From contig JAKDNM010000008.1 in NCBI GenBank assembly GCA_030456445.1, positions 1-59,896 on the forward strand: DNA of 59,896 nucleotides, in the 5' to 3' direction. Under the pieces are notes generated by a model that saw only the letters and a list, made by a program, of their open reading frames with translations, made no database searches and had not been told where the DNA came from. Below, in pieces: positions 27,552 through 35,375 of the stretch. Both the position numbers and the translations under genes were made by a program. The first letter of the stretch is position 1. Each line of letters begins with the position of its first letter. The stretch comes from Hyphomicrobiales bacterium (lineage in GTDB: Bacteria > Pseudomonadota > Alphaproteobacteria > Rhizobiales > Rhizobiaceae).

Positions 27552-28799
27552 CTAAAAACGCGTTGGGCGAAAAGGAGAAAGATCGATCGCTGGAGCCTCG
27601 CCCGAAACGAGGTCGCGGATCAAGCGTCCCGTCGCCGCGGCCTGGGTGAGGCCGAGATGGCCGTGCCCGAACGCATAATAGACCTTTGCGGCGGAACGCG
27701 CGCGGCCGATGACGGGGAGCGAATCGGGAAGCGAGGGACGGAACCCCATCCATTCGCGCCCGCCTTGCGTCTCCAGCCCCGGAAGGAAAAGACGGGCCTT
27801 TTCGAGCATGGCTTTCGAGCGGGCAAAATTGGGCGGCCGGTCGAGCCCCGCGAGTTCGACCGCGCCGCCTACCCTCAAGCCCGTTTCGAGCGGGGTGACG
27901 ACGAAGCCATGGCCGGAAAAGATCAGTTGCCGCCTCACGTCGAAGGCATCGACGGGGAGTGTTGTATTATAGCCTCGCTCGGTTTCGAGCGGGATCGCAT
28001 CGCCGAAACGGCGCGTCCACAGATGCGACCATGCGCCGGCGGCAACGATCAGGATCGCGGGGTTGAGCGCCCGGCCGTCTTCGAGGCGGATCGAGGACCC
28101 ATCGCCGCTCGATGTCGCTTCCACGACCTTGCCCTTGATAAAGGTCGCGCCCTTGCCCTCGGCATATTTCCAGATTGCCTTTGCGAGATCTTTCGGGTCG
28201 GAGACGGTCTTCCAGCCGGGGACGAACGTGCCCTTGGTGAAGCGGGGCGAGAGGCCGGGCTGGAGTTCGGCCAATTCCACGCCGGCAACGTGCCGGAAGC
28301 CGATGCGGTGCCGCTCACGCGCCGCCCATCCGGGCAGTGAGGCGTTGAACTCGGCTTCGGATTCATAAAGCTCCAGCGAGCCGTCCTCGCGCAGCATGGA
28401 TCGCGTGCCGGAGCGTTCCATCAGTGCCGTCCACTCGGCTTCGGCGAGCCGCATCAAGGAGGCTTGTGCGGCCAGCGCGCCTTCATAGCCGCCATGGCCT
28501 GCGCGCCAGAAGCGATAGAGCCAGGGGAGGAGACGCGGCAGATAGGAGGGCGGGATGGCAAGCGGCCCGAGCGGGTCGAGCAGCCAGCGCGGCAGGTTGC
28601 GGATCATGCCTTTTTGGGCGAGCGGCAGCACGTCGGAAAAGGCGAAGGCGGCGGCGTTGCCGGAACTTGTCTCCTCGCAGATGCCGGTGCGGTCGATGAC
28701 CGTCACCGCGTGGCCGGCCTCGGCAAGGCAGGCGGCGGCGCAGATGCCGACGATGCCGGCGCCGACGACGGCGATATCCGCTGGCTTATCGCCGTCCAT
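27552..28799 (-). CDS. FAD-dependent D-hydroxyproline dehydrogenase/oxidase
   Basis: This 415-residue DadA-type flavoenzyme has an N-terminal FAD motif (IAVVGAGIVGICAAACLAEA) and a C-terminal closing motif (FGHGHLGLTQAAATGRLI). In the epimerase/deaminase operon it should oxidise cis-4-hydroxy-D-proline to delta-1-pyrroline-4-hydroxy-2-carboxylate, the role of HypO in rhizobia. A generic D-amino-acid dehydrogenase cannot be excluded from sequence alone. The ATG at 28799 follows GGAAGGTGCCG. Confidence 0.88.
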   Translation of the reverse strand: MDGDKPADIAVVGAGIVGICAAACLAEAGHAVTVIDRTGICEETSSGNAAAFAFSDVLPLAQKGMIRNLPRWLLDPLGPLAIPPSYLPRLLPWLYRFWRAGHGGYEGALAAQASLMRLAEAEWTALMERSGTRSMLREDGSLELYESEAEFNASLPGWAARERHRIGFRHVAGVELAELQPGLSPRFTKGTFVPGWKTVSDPKDLAKAIWKYAEGKGATFIKGKVVEATSSGDGSSIRLEDGRALNPAILIVAAGAWSHLWTRRFGDAIPLETERGYNTTLPVDAFDVRRQLIFSGHGFVVTPLETGLRVGGAVELAGLDRPPNFARSKAMLEKARLFLPGLETQGGREWMGFRPSLPDSLPVIGRARSAAKVYYAFGHGHLGLTQAAATGRLIRDLVSGEAPAIDLSPFRPTRF

Positions 28800-28828
28800 C
28801 GGCACCTTCCGCGCCTTGTGCCCGGTCG

Positions 28829-29740
28829 TCAGGCGGCCTTGTCGATCGAAAGCTTCGGCAAGGCAGGCCTTGTCGCCAGCGCGTCGGTGATGATTTTCTC
28901 GACGCGGACCCGCTCGGCGCCGGCGAGCGGCTGGCGAGGCATGCGCACGCGCTCGTTCGAGCCTATGGCATGGACCTCGGCGAGCTTGATATTCTGGACC
29001 AGGTTGGTGGAGACGTCGAGGTCGAGCAGCGGGCGGAACCAGCGGTAGATCGAAAGCGCTTCCGCCGTGCGGCCGGCCTTGATCAGGCGGTAGACCGCGA
29101 CCGTCTCGGCGGGGAAGGCGGTGACAAGACCGGCCACCCAACCGACGGCACCGACGGAGAGCGCCTCGAAGGCCAGATTGTCGACGCCGGTGAACAGGTC
29201 GAAGCGGTTGCCGAAGCGGTTGACGATATCGATCGAGCGGCGGATTTCGTCGGAGGACTCCTTGATGGCGACGAAATGCTCGTCGCCATCCAGTTCCGCC
29301 ATGATGTCGAGGGTGATGTCGACGCGGTAGGCGACACGGTTGGAATAGATCATCACCGGCAGGCCGCCCGCCGCCGCGACCGCCTTCAGCGTGTCGACGG
29401 TTTCACGCGGATTGGTGTGATAGATCGGGCTCGGCACGATCATCAGCCCGTCGGCGCCGGCCTTGGCGGCGCGTTTAGCCAGCGAAACCGCGTCGCGCGT
29501 CGCCGCCTCGTTGATGGTGAGAAGCGCCGGCTTGCCGCCCGCCGCGCCCTTCATGGTCTTGAACACCGCCAGCTTCTCGTCATGGGAAAGCAGGGGGCCT
29601 TCACCGAGCGAGCCGCAGGCGATCAGCCCGTCGCAGCCGGCTTCCATCAAAAGCGCGAAGCAGCGCTCCATTTCCGCATGATCCAACTCGTCGCCGTCCG
29701 TGAACTTCGTCGTGACGGCGGGCATGACACCTGACCACAT
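28829..29740 (-). CDS. hypD: DHDPS-family pyrroline-4-hydroxy-2-carboxylate deaminase
   Basis: This class I aldolase-fold enzyme has 303 residues, with the Schiff-base Lys160 (FVAIKESSDE), the Tyr132 motif MIYSNR and CGSLGEGPLLSHDEK near the N-terminus. By context it deaminates delta-1-pyrroline-4-hydroxy-2-carboxylate to 2-oxoglutarate semialdehyde. It is the first gene of the operon, next to the shared operator. The final semialdehyde dehydrogenase is not in the window. A dihydrodipicolinate synthase role is unlikely given the neighbours. Confidence 0.87.
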   Translation of the reverse strand: MWSGVMPAVTTKFTDGDELDHAEMERCFALLMEAGCDGLIACGSLGEGPLLSHDEKLAVFKTMKGAAGGKPALLTINEAATRDAVSLAKRAAKAGADGLMIVPSPIYHTNPRETVDTLKAVAAAGGLPVMIYSNRVAYRVDITLDIMAELDGDEHFVAIKESSDEIRRSIDIVNRFGNRFDLFTGVDNLAFEALSVGAVGWVAGLVTAFPAETVAVYRLIKAGRTAEALSIYRWFRPLLDLDVSTNLVQNIKLAEVHAIGSNERVRMPRQPLAGAERVRVEKIITDALATRPALPKLSIDKAA

Positions 29741-29750
29741 GGATTCACCT

Positions 29751-29835
29751 CCTCTGATATATCTGTGATATATTTAAATCCGCCGCTAATTGTCAAGTGA
29801 ATTGCGGTCATGATATATCAAAAATATATCAGAGG
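29751..29835. promoter_or_regulatory. Symmetric operator pair between hypD and hypR
   Basis: The 25-bp arms at 29751-29775 and 29811-29835 are inverted copies matching at 21 of 25 positions. Each begins CCTCTGATATAT and holds two TGATATAT half-sites spaced 11 bp apart, about one helical turn. Each arm abuts the ribosome-binding site of one of the two divergent genes (GGAG of hypR, AGGTG side of hypD). This is a likely binding array for the adjacent GntR regulator. Confidence 0.8.
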
Positions 29836-29843
29836 AGACGCGT

Positions 29844-30503
29844 TTGAACGCGACCGGGCAAAATACCGCTTTCGAGCCGGCTTCGACCAGAGCCTATCAT
29901 GCGCTGGAGCGGATGATCGTAACGCTCGAACTGGCGCCGGGAAGCGTCACCACCGAAGGCGGGCTGATCGAGCGCCTCGGGCTCGGTCGCACGCCTGTCA
30001 GGGAAGCTGTACAGCGGCTTGCCTGGGAGGGACTTTTCGAGATTCGCCCCCGCGCCGGCCTCGCGGTGGCGCCTATCCATGCCGGCGAGTGGATGAAAGT
30101 GCTCGATGCAAGGCGTGGCGTCGAGGCGGTTCTCGCCCGCTCCGCCGCGCGCTTTATCACCCGCGATACGGCCTCGAAATTCCAGGCGGCGGCGTTCGCC
30201 ATGCAGGCAGCGGTCGAGGGCGACGACGTGGTTGCCTATCTAGCGGCGGACAAGGCGCTGGACGAGGCGATGGCGGCCGCGGCTGACAATATCTATGCCG
30301 CACGCACGGCGGCGCCGCTGCAGACGCACAGCCGGCGCTTCTGGTTTCGCTACCGCGCGGACGCATCGCTATCAGAATCGGCGGCGCATCATGTCGGGAT
30401 CATCCGTGCGATCCTCGATCGTGACGAGGAAGCCGCCGGTCTGGAGGCGGAGCGGCTGATCGCGCTCCTGCGCATCTATGCGGAGGCGGCGGCGCGCCGG
30501 TGA
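29844..30503 (+). CDS. hypR: GntR/FCD-family regulator of the hydroxyproline operon
   Basis: The 219-residue regulator has an N-terminal winged helix (LIERLGLGRTPVREAVQRLA, about 42-61, with GRTPVREA the GntR recognition signature) and an FCD ligand domain. The start is TTG at 29844, with AGGAG 6 bases or so upstream. Divergent from hypD across about 100 bp that hold the symmetric operator, it fits HypR of rhizobia; hydroxyproline or an intermediate is the expected inducer. Confidence 0.87.
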   Translation: MNATGQNTAFEPASTRAYHALERMIVTLELAPGSVTTEGGLIERLGLGRTPVREAVQRLAWEGLFEIRPRAGLAVAPIHAGEWMKVLDARRGVEAVLARSAARFITRDTASKFQAAAFAMQAAVEGDDVVAYLAADKALDEAMAAAADNIYAARTAAPLQTHSRRFWFRYRADASLSESAAHHVGIIRAILDRDEEAAGLEAERLIALLRIYAEAAARR

Positions 30504-30525
30504 TTTTCCGTGCGCTTGCCTTTAC

Positions 30526-30541
30526 GTAAGCAATAGCTTAC
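30526..30541. promoter_or_regulatory. Palindromic operator upstream of arsR-type gene
   Basis: GTAAGC-aata-GCTTAC is a perfect 6-bp dyad ending 9 bases before the ATG of the ArsR-type gene. At this position it would overlap the ribosome-binding site or promoter, as expected for autorepression. Confidence 0.6.
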
Positions 30542-30550
30542 AAAAGAGAA

Positions 30551-30814
30551 ATGGCCGCATCCGACCCGTTTCACGCGATCAGCGACGCCACCCGGCGTCA
30601 TATACTGGAAGAGTTGAGGCGTGGTCCCAAGACCGTCACCGCGCTCGCGTCCGGTCTGCCTATTTCCCGTCCGGCCGTTTCCCAGCACCTGAAAGTCCTG
30701 CTCGACGCGGCGCTCGTCAAGGTCGAGGTATCAGGGACGAAACGCATCTACGCAACCGACGATATGGGATTCACGCGCCTCAACATCTGGCTTGACCAGT
30801 TCTGGAAGGCCTGA
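30551..30814 (+). CDS. ArsR-family transcriptional regulator
   Basis: The 87-residue winged-helix protein (SDPFHAISDATRRHILEELR, then ISRPAVSQHLKVLLDAALVK) is of the short SdpR/metal-free ArsR type; no metal-binding Cys pair is visible. Family members often sit upstream of an SRPBCC (AHSA1) gene, but here no partner follows: the next gene is on the other strand. The target is unknown apart from probable self-control through the dyad at 30526. Confidence 0.85.
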   Translation: MAASDPFHAISDATRRHILEELRRGPKTVTALASGLPISRPAVSQHLKVLLDAALVKVEVSGTKRIYATDDMGFTRLNIWLDQFWKA

Positions 30815-30898
30815 AAAGCCGCGTCAAAACCACCCGCCGATGGCCCGATCCGCCATCGGCCGTGTCTTCGATCCCTTTCCCCGATGGGTGCCGGACGG

Positions 30899-31075
30899 TT
30901 AGTGTCTTGTCTGGGTCTTCAGCTTTTCGATCTCGTCTTTAAGCGCCAGCTTTCGTCTCTTGAGGGCTGTAATCTGGAGTTCGTCGGTAGAAGGATGGTT
31001 CAGGGCTTCGTCAATCTCGCGTTCTATGTCGCCATGCTTTCTCTGCAATTCCTCAAGATGGGAAGCGAGAGCCAT
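30899..31075 (-). CDS. YdcH/DUF465 family protein
   Basis: The 58-residue all-helical protein (MALASHLEELQRKHGDIERE start) has heptad-like Leu/Lys/Glu spacing and the family end ALKRRKLALKDEIEKL. It probably forms a helical hairpin; its function is unknown. The ATG at 31075 follows AGGAGAAGAAATC, making the longer 80-codon frame unlikely. It is divergent from a second DUF465 gene. Confidence 0.82.
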   Translation of the reverse strand: MALASHLEELQRKHGDIEREIDEALNHPSTDELQITALKRRKLALKDEIEKLKTQTRH

Positions 31076-31305
31076 GATTTCTTCTCCTGTTCCGTTTCCT
31101 CGTCGGGCCGGTACATGGACATCCGCCGCGGGGCATCGCATGTGACGGCCGCATGACAGTGTGCCACCAGAATATGGCGAAGTCGAATGCGTGGTAGTAG
31201 CATTTCCGGTGTTGCCGGAATGTGCTATGGATCAAAGCTGTAGCGCGTTGCGTAGCCGGCCTCCGCCGGGAAGCCGCCGGGAATCTGGCCGGGGAATCAG
31301 GGTTG

Positions 31306-31509
31306 ATGTCGGAACAGGAACGGGCCGGAGTTCGTCTCGAATTCGCGCGCTTGAAGCAGGAGCATGTCGATTTCGACGCCGCCATCGACGCCATGATCGC
31401 CACGGGTTGCGATGCCCTTCAGATCCAGCGGATGAAAAAGAAGAAACTGGCCATCAAGGACCGGCTGAAAGACCTCGAAGACAGGGTCATACCCGACATC
31501 ATCGCTTGA
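31306..31509 (+). CDS. YdcH/DUF465 family protein, second copy
   Basis: The 67-residue helical protein (MSEQERAGVRLEFARLKQEH) has the DUF465 end QIQRMKKKKLAIKDRLKDLE. It is a paralogue of the gene at 30899-31075, and the two are divergent across 230 bp. Paired DUF465 genes near purEK recur in rhizobia. The function is unknown. The chosen start follows AGGGTTG; upstream codons are not conserved-looking. Confidence 0.82.
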   Translation: MSEQERAGVRLEFARLKQEHVDFDAAIDAMIATGCDALQIQRMKKKKLAIKDRLKDLEDRVIPDIIA

Positions 31510-31601
31510 GTGCGGATCGTCGGAGCGAGATATCGCTTAGAGACCGTTTTCGCCTCAGCCTGACGAATTTCAAACGCTCTCTTACAACCCTTCGTGCACG
31601 C

Positions 31602-32624
31602 TCATCTCGTTGCCAACCATGCATCTTCGGCGCTGTAGTCGAAAGCGTCATAGTCATATTGGGCGAAGGCCGTGAAATGACATTGCCACTTTTGCTTTCG
31701 GGCTATGTCCAGAAGCCAACGGCAGGCCTCGGTGACATGATCCCGGTATTCTCCGCCGTGCCAGCCAAGGGCCGCAGCCTGTGAGATGTCGAGGATGTAG
31801 GGTCTTTCGACGGACCAAGGGGCAGAGCCGACAAAGGACGGGCCGGAAGGTGGCCCCTCGAAAGGTATCAGGTTGATCGGCAGGCCTGTCGCCTGTCCGA
31901 TCGCAAAGGCGATTTCACGGACCCTCAGGGGCGTCGCGTCAGCCACGTTCAGGATGCGTTGTGCGGGCGAGGACATGCAGATTTCCGTCAGTCCCGCAAT
32001 GCCGCGCGCGCTGCTTGTATGGAAGACGCTTTCGGCGTCATAGGCCACCGGAATGCGGCGACGCCCATCCAATGCCCGTTTCACGAACCACCACTCGCGC
32101 GGGTGCCTGGCAAATCGCCCATGGATCGCGCAGGGCCTCAGGATCGTGACAGGCAAGCCGGATGATATCAGTGCTCGTTCCATCGCCACCTTACGTGTCG
32201 AATACGTCGCCGGCCCCGGTTCGACGGTGCTGGTTTCTTCACGGATCGGTCCATCGAATATCGGAAACCCGGTCTCCGCCGCCTCGTCCAGCGACCTGCC
32301 GGCGTGGTCGGCATAAACGCTGGAAGACGACACGACGACCAGGGAGCCGACTTTTGTTCGGGTGGCCAGCAGGTCGCGGGCATCTGCGTCATCGTAGGCG
32401 GTGGGGACGAATGCCGCGTCCACCGCACATCCGAGGCTAAGGATCGTATCCTTGTAGCTGCGCCCGGAATTATCGATCGGGAGGAGACCGCGTTGCAGGA
32501 GATGTGTCGGTGGTTTCCTGCCGTCGCGGGCTACGCCCCAGACCCGCCACCCTGATTCGAGCAGCCGCTCGGCGACCGCCGCACCAAGCTGGCCCGTTAT
32601 CCCGAAAACAAGCGCTTTCCTCAT
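31602..32624 (-). CDS. NAD(P)-binding epimerase/dehydratase-like protein
   Basis: The 340-residue extended SDR protein has an atypical N-terminal nucleotide motif (VFGITGQLGAAVAERLLESG) and an active-site-like SSSSVYADHAG followed by YSTRKVAMER. It is probably a sugar-nucleotide or UDP-glucose-4-epimerase-like enzyme, but the substrate is unknown. It ends YSAEDAWLATR, a tail conserved in some rhizobial members. The ribosome-binding site is weak. It is a single gene inserted between the DUF465 genes and purE. Confidence 0.75.
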   Translation of the reverse strand: MRKALVFGITGQLGAAVAERLLESGWRVWGVARDGRKPPTHLLQRGLLPIDNSGRSYKDTILSLGCAVDAAFVPTAYDDADARDLLATRTKVGSLVVVSSSSVYADHAGRSLDEAAETGFPIFDGPIREETSTVEPGPATYSTRKVAMERALISSGLPVTILRPCAIHGRFARHPREWWFVKRALDGRRRIPVAYDAESVFHTSSARGIAGLTEICMSSPAQRILNVADATPLRVREIAFAIGQATGLPINLIPFEGPPSGPSFVGSAPWSVERPYILDISQAAALGWHGGEYRDHVTEACRWLLDIARKQKWQCHFTAFAQYDYDAFDYSAEDAWLATR

Positions 32625-32762
32625 CTGAAGCAGCTTAGGCGATGAGACATTCGGATCAACTTCAATATTCTGGCCATAGTCGAACGGCGATCGGCAGCCG
32701 GTTCCTTGCGGCTTTTCCGCATTTCCTCTATGCGGCGGTTTTGGAACCTGAAGAGGCAGGAC

Positions 32763-33254
32763 ATGCCAAGCGCCGATGTCGCCATCATCATGGGTAGCCA
32801 ATCCGACTGGCCGACCATGCGCCATGCCGCCGAGACGCTTGAGGCGCTCGGCATCCGCTTCGAGAAGCGTATTGTTTCGGCGCATCGCACGCCGGAACGG
32901 CTTTACCGGTTCGCGCACGGCGCCAGGGATGCCGGTTTTAAAATCATCATTGCCGGCGCGGGCGGCGCGGCGCACCTGCCCGGGATGACAGCGGCGCTGA
33001 CGCCGCTCCCGGTCTTCGGCGTCCCTGTCGAATCGAAGGCGCTTTCGGGCCAGGATTCCCTGTTGTCGATCGTGCAGATGCCGGCGGGCATCCCGGTCGG
33101 AACGCTGGCGATCGGTCGTTCCGGCGCCGTCAACGCGGCGCTGCTCGCCGCCGCCGTGCTGGCGCTGTCCGATGCCGCGCTTGCCGGGCGGCTCGACGCC
33201 TATCGGGCACGGCAGACTGAAGCGGTGGCCGACGCCCCGGCTGACGACGCATGA
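32763..33254 (+). CDS. purE: N5-carboxyaminoimidazole ribonucleotide mutase
   Basis: PurE moves the carboxyl group from N5-CAIR to C4 in de novo purine synthesis. The 163-residue class I enzyme has [20 protein letters not shown] and [12 protein letters not shown]. The ATG at 32763 follows GGCAGGAC; a longer frame upstream is not conserved. Its stop overlaps the purK start (ATGA), so the two are translationally coupled. Confidence 0.97.
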   Translation: MPSADVAIIMGSQSDWPTMRHAAETLEALGIRFEKRIVSAHRTPERLYRFAHGARDAGFKIIIAGAGGAAHLPGMTAALTPLPVFGVPVESKALSGQDSLLSIVQMPAGIPVGTLAIGRSGAVNAALLAAAVLALSDAALAGRLDAYRARQTEAVADAPADDA

Positions 33255-34333
33255 GCAGGCTGCTCGCGCCGGGCGCTACGATCGGCATCATCGGCGGCGG
33301 CCAGCTTGGCCGCATGCTGGCGATGGCAGCGGCTCGGCTCGGCTACCACACCGTGGTGCTGGAACCGCAGGCCAACTGCCCTGCCGTCCAGCTTGCCAAC
33401 CGCCAGATCGTCGCCGCTTATGACGACCCGGCAGCGCTCGACGAACTTGCCCGCTCGGCCTCGATCGTCACCTACGAGTTCGAGAATGTGCCTGTGGAGG
33501 CGGCAAGCCGGCTCGCGTCCGCAGTGCCGGTCTTTCCCCCGCCGCGCGCGCTCGAAGTGTCGCAGGACCGTGTGACCGAGAAGAGTTTCCTCAACGCCAA
33601 CGGAATATCCACAGCCGCATTCCGCGCGGTGGATAATGACGGGGATATTGCGGCGGCGCTCGATGCGTTCGGCGGCAGCGGCGTGCTCAAAACGCGCCGG
33701 CTCGGCTATGACGGCAAGGGTCAGAGGGTCATCCGTCCGGGTCAGGCGGGAGACATCGAAGGCGCTTATGCGGCGATGGGGAACGTTCCGCTCATCCTGG
33801 AAGAGCTGGTGTCTTTCGAGTGCGAGATATCGGTGATCGCCGCTCGCGGCCGTGACGGTACCGTCGCGGCTTTCGATCCAGCCCGGAATGTCCATCGCGA
33901 AGGCATATTGCGCAGTTCGACCGTACCGGCCGGCATGTCGGCGAAGGTCGTTGATGAGGCAAAGTTGGCGAGCTTCAGGCTGCTCGAAGCGCTCGACTAT
34001 GTCGGCGTCATCGGCGTCGAGTTCTTCGTCGCGGCGGACGGGCGCGTGCTTGCCAATGAGTTCGCGCCGCGGGTGCACAATTCCGGCCACTGGACTGAGG
34101 CGGCCTGCATCGTTTCACAGTTCGAGCAGCATATAAGGGCCATTGCCGGACTGCCGCTCGGGGGGGCGGGCCGACACTCAAATTGTGTCATGGAAAACCT
34201 GATCGGCAACGACATGAATCGCGTGCCGGCGCTTCTCGGCGAACCGAACCTGATGCTGCATCTCTACGGCAAGGCGGAAACTCGGGCTGGCCGCAAAATG
34301 GGGCATTTCACACGGATGTTTCCGAAAACATAG
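33251..34333 (+). CDS. purK: N5-carboxyaminoimidazole ribonucleotide synthase
   Basis: This ATP-grasp enzyme carboxylates AIR to N5-CAIR, giving the PurE substrate. The 360-residue protein has [14 protein letters not shown] at the start, EFENVP, the glycine-rich [12 protein letters not shown] and the Mg/ATP-binding [14 protein letters not shown]. It overlaps purE by 4 bases and ends just before a terminator. Confidence 0.97.
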   Translation: MSRLLAPGATIGIIGGGQLGRMLAMAAARLGYHTVVLEPQANCPAVQLANRQIVAAYDDPAALDELARSASIVTYEFENVPVEAASRLASAVPVFPPPRALEVSQDRVTEKSFLNANGISTAAFRAVDNDGDIAAALDAFGGSGVLKTRRLGYDGKGQRVIRPGQAGDIEGAYAAMGNVPLILEELVSFECEISVIAARGRDGTVAAFDPARNVHREGILRSSTVPAGMSAKVVDEAKLASFRLLEALDYVGVIGVEFFVAADGRVLANEFAPRVHNSGHWTEAACIVSQFEQHIRAIAGLPLGGAGRHSNCVMENLIGNDMNRVPALLGEPNLMLHLYGKAETRAGRKMGHFTRMFPKT

Positions 34334-34401
34334 CCGGTTCGTCGACCGGAGGCATGAGGTTGACAGACGCGCCGCTCCTCGTTTATGAGCACGTCGATTG
34401 C

Positions 34402-34429
34402 GGCGCGCCTTCCGGCGCGCCTTTGATTT
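34402..34429 (+). terminator. Terminator of purEK
   Basis: GGCGCGCC (34402-34409) and GGCGCGCC (34414-34421) form an 8-bp stem with a TTCC tetraloop, followed by TTTGATTT. It lies 70 bases after purK and 53 before rpmJ. Confidence 0.75.
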
Positions 34430-34481
34430 CAGGCCTTGTGGCGGTTTCAGACCCCATTGGCCAAGCTGAACGGCTCGGAAA

Positions 34482-34607
34482 ATGAAGATCAAGAACTCGC
34501 TCAAGGCACTGAAGGCCCGTCACCGCGACAACCAGTTGGTCCGTCGCAAGGGCCGTGTCTATATCATCAACAAGACCGCGCCGCGCTTCAAGGCGCGCCA
34601 GGGCTGA
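34482..34607 (+). CDS. rpmJ: 50S ribosomal protein L36, cysteine-free type
   Basis: This 41-residue protein (starts [20 protein letters not shown], ends APRFKARQG) is the L36 form without the four zinc-binding residues, which is normal in alphaproteobacteria. It is a monocistronic gene after the purEK terminator. GGAA lies just before the ATG. Confidence 0.95.
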   Translation: MKIKNSLKALKARHRDNQLVRRKGRVYIINKTAPRFKARQG

Positions 34608-34686
34608 GCCCTTCCCGATCCGTCTTTTTGATCTGGCGCTCTCCTTTTTGAGTTGATCTTGGACCGTGCCGGGATAGATTTCCGGC

Positions 34687-35322
34687 ATGCGTTGTGTTTT
34701 CGCTTTATTCTTTCTGTCGCTGCTCACGGCTCCCGCCGCGGCCGCCGGAAATACGGTTACCGTGCCGACGGCTTCAGCGAAGGAATTGCCGGCAATGCCG
34801 GCCGCCGTCCTGAACGCGGGCGGACCGCTCGAATCGGCGCACGTCAAACGGCTCGACAAGCTTTTCGCCGAATTGAAGAGAGAGCGGAACGAGCACGCGG
34901 CGGATCGCATCTCGCGGCAGATCCTGCAACTATGGCTCGATTCCGGCAGCGCTACGGTCGATCTTCTGATGCAATGGGTGAACGACGCCATCCAGGCCAA
35001 GAAATATCCGGTAGCGCTCGATTTCCTCGATCAGATCATCGTGCTCGACCCTTCCTATGCAGAGGGCTGGAATCATCGCGCGACCGTCCATTACATGATG
35101 GGCGATTACACCATGTCGATGGCGGATATAGACAGGACCCTGCAGCTTGAGCCGCGCCATTTCGGTGCGCTGGCCGGCATGGCCGAAATCCTGAAGGATA
35201 CGGGCCGCAAGGAACTGGCGCTCAAGGCCTATGAGCAGGTGCTTCAGGTTTACCCGATGCTGCGTAGCGCGCAAGGCGCGGTTGAAACTCTCACGCAGGA
35301 TCTGGCTGGCCAGAATATCTGA
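34687..35322 (+). CDS. Exported TPR-repeat protein
   Basis: The 211-residue protein has a signal peptide (RCVFALFFLSLLTAPAAAAG) and about three tetratricopeptide repeats in the C-terminal half (for example YAEGWNHRATVHYMMGDYTM and LALKAYEQVLQVYP). It is a predicted periplasmic scaffold for protein interactions; the partner is unknown. It is convergent with pyk, 53 bp apart. Confidence 0.85.
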   Translation: MRCVFALFFLSLLTAPAAAAGNTVTVPTASAKELPAMPAAVLNAGGPLESAHVKRLDKLFAELKRERNEHAADRISRQILQLWLDSGSATVDLLMQWVNDAIQAKKYPVALDFLDQIIVLDPSYAEGWNHRATVHYMMGDYTMSMADIDRTLQLEPRHFGALAGMAEILKDTGRKELALKAYEQVLQVYPMLRSAQGAVETLTQDLAGQNI

Positions 35323-35375
35323 GCGATCTTTCGCAAAAGCCGCGAGGCGGCATGCAAGGGACGTCCGATCGCCCG

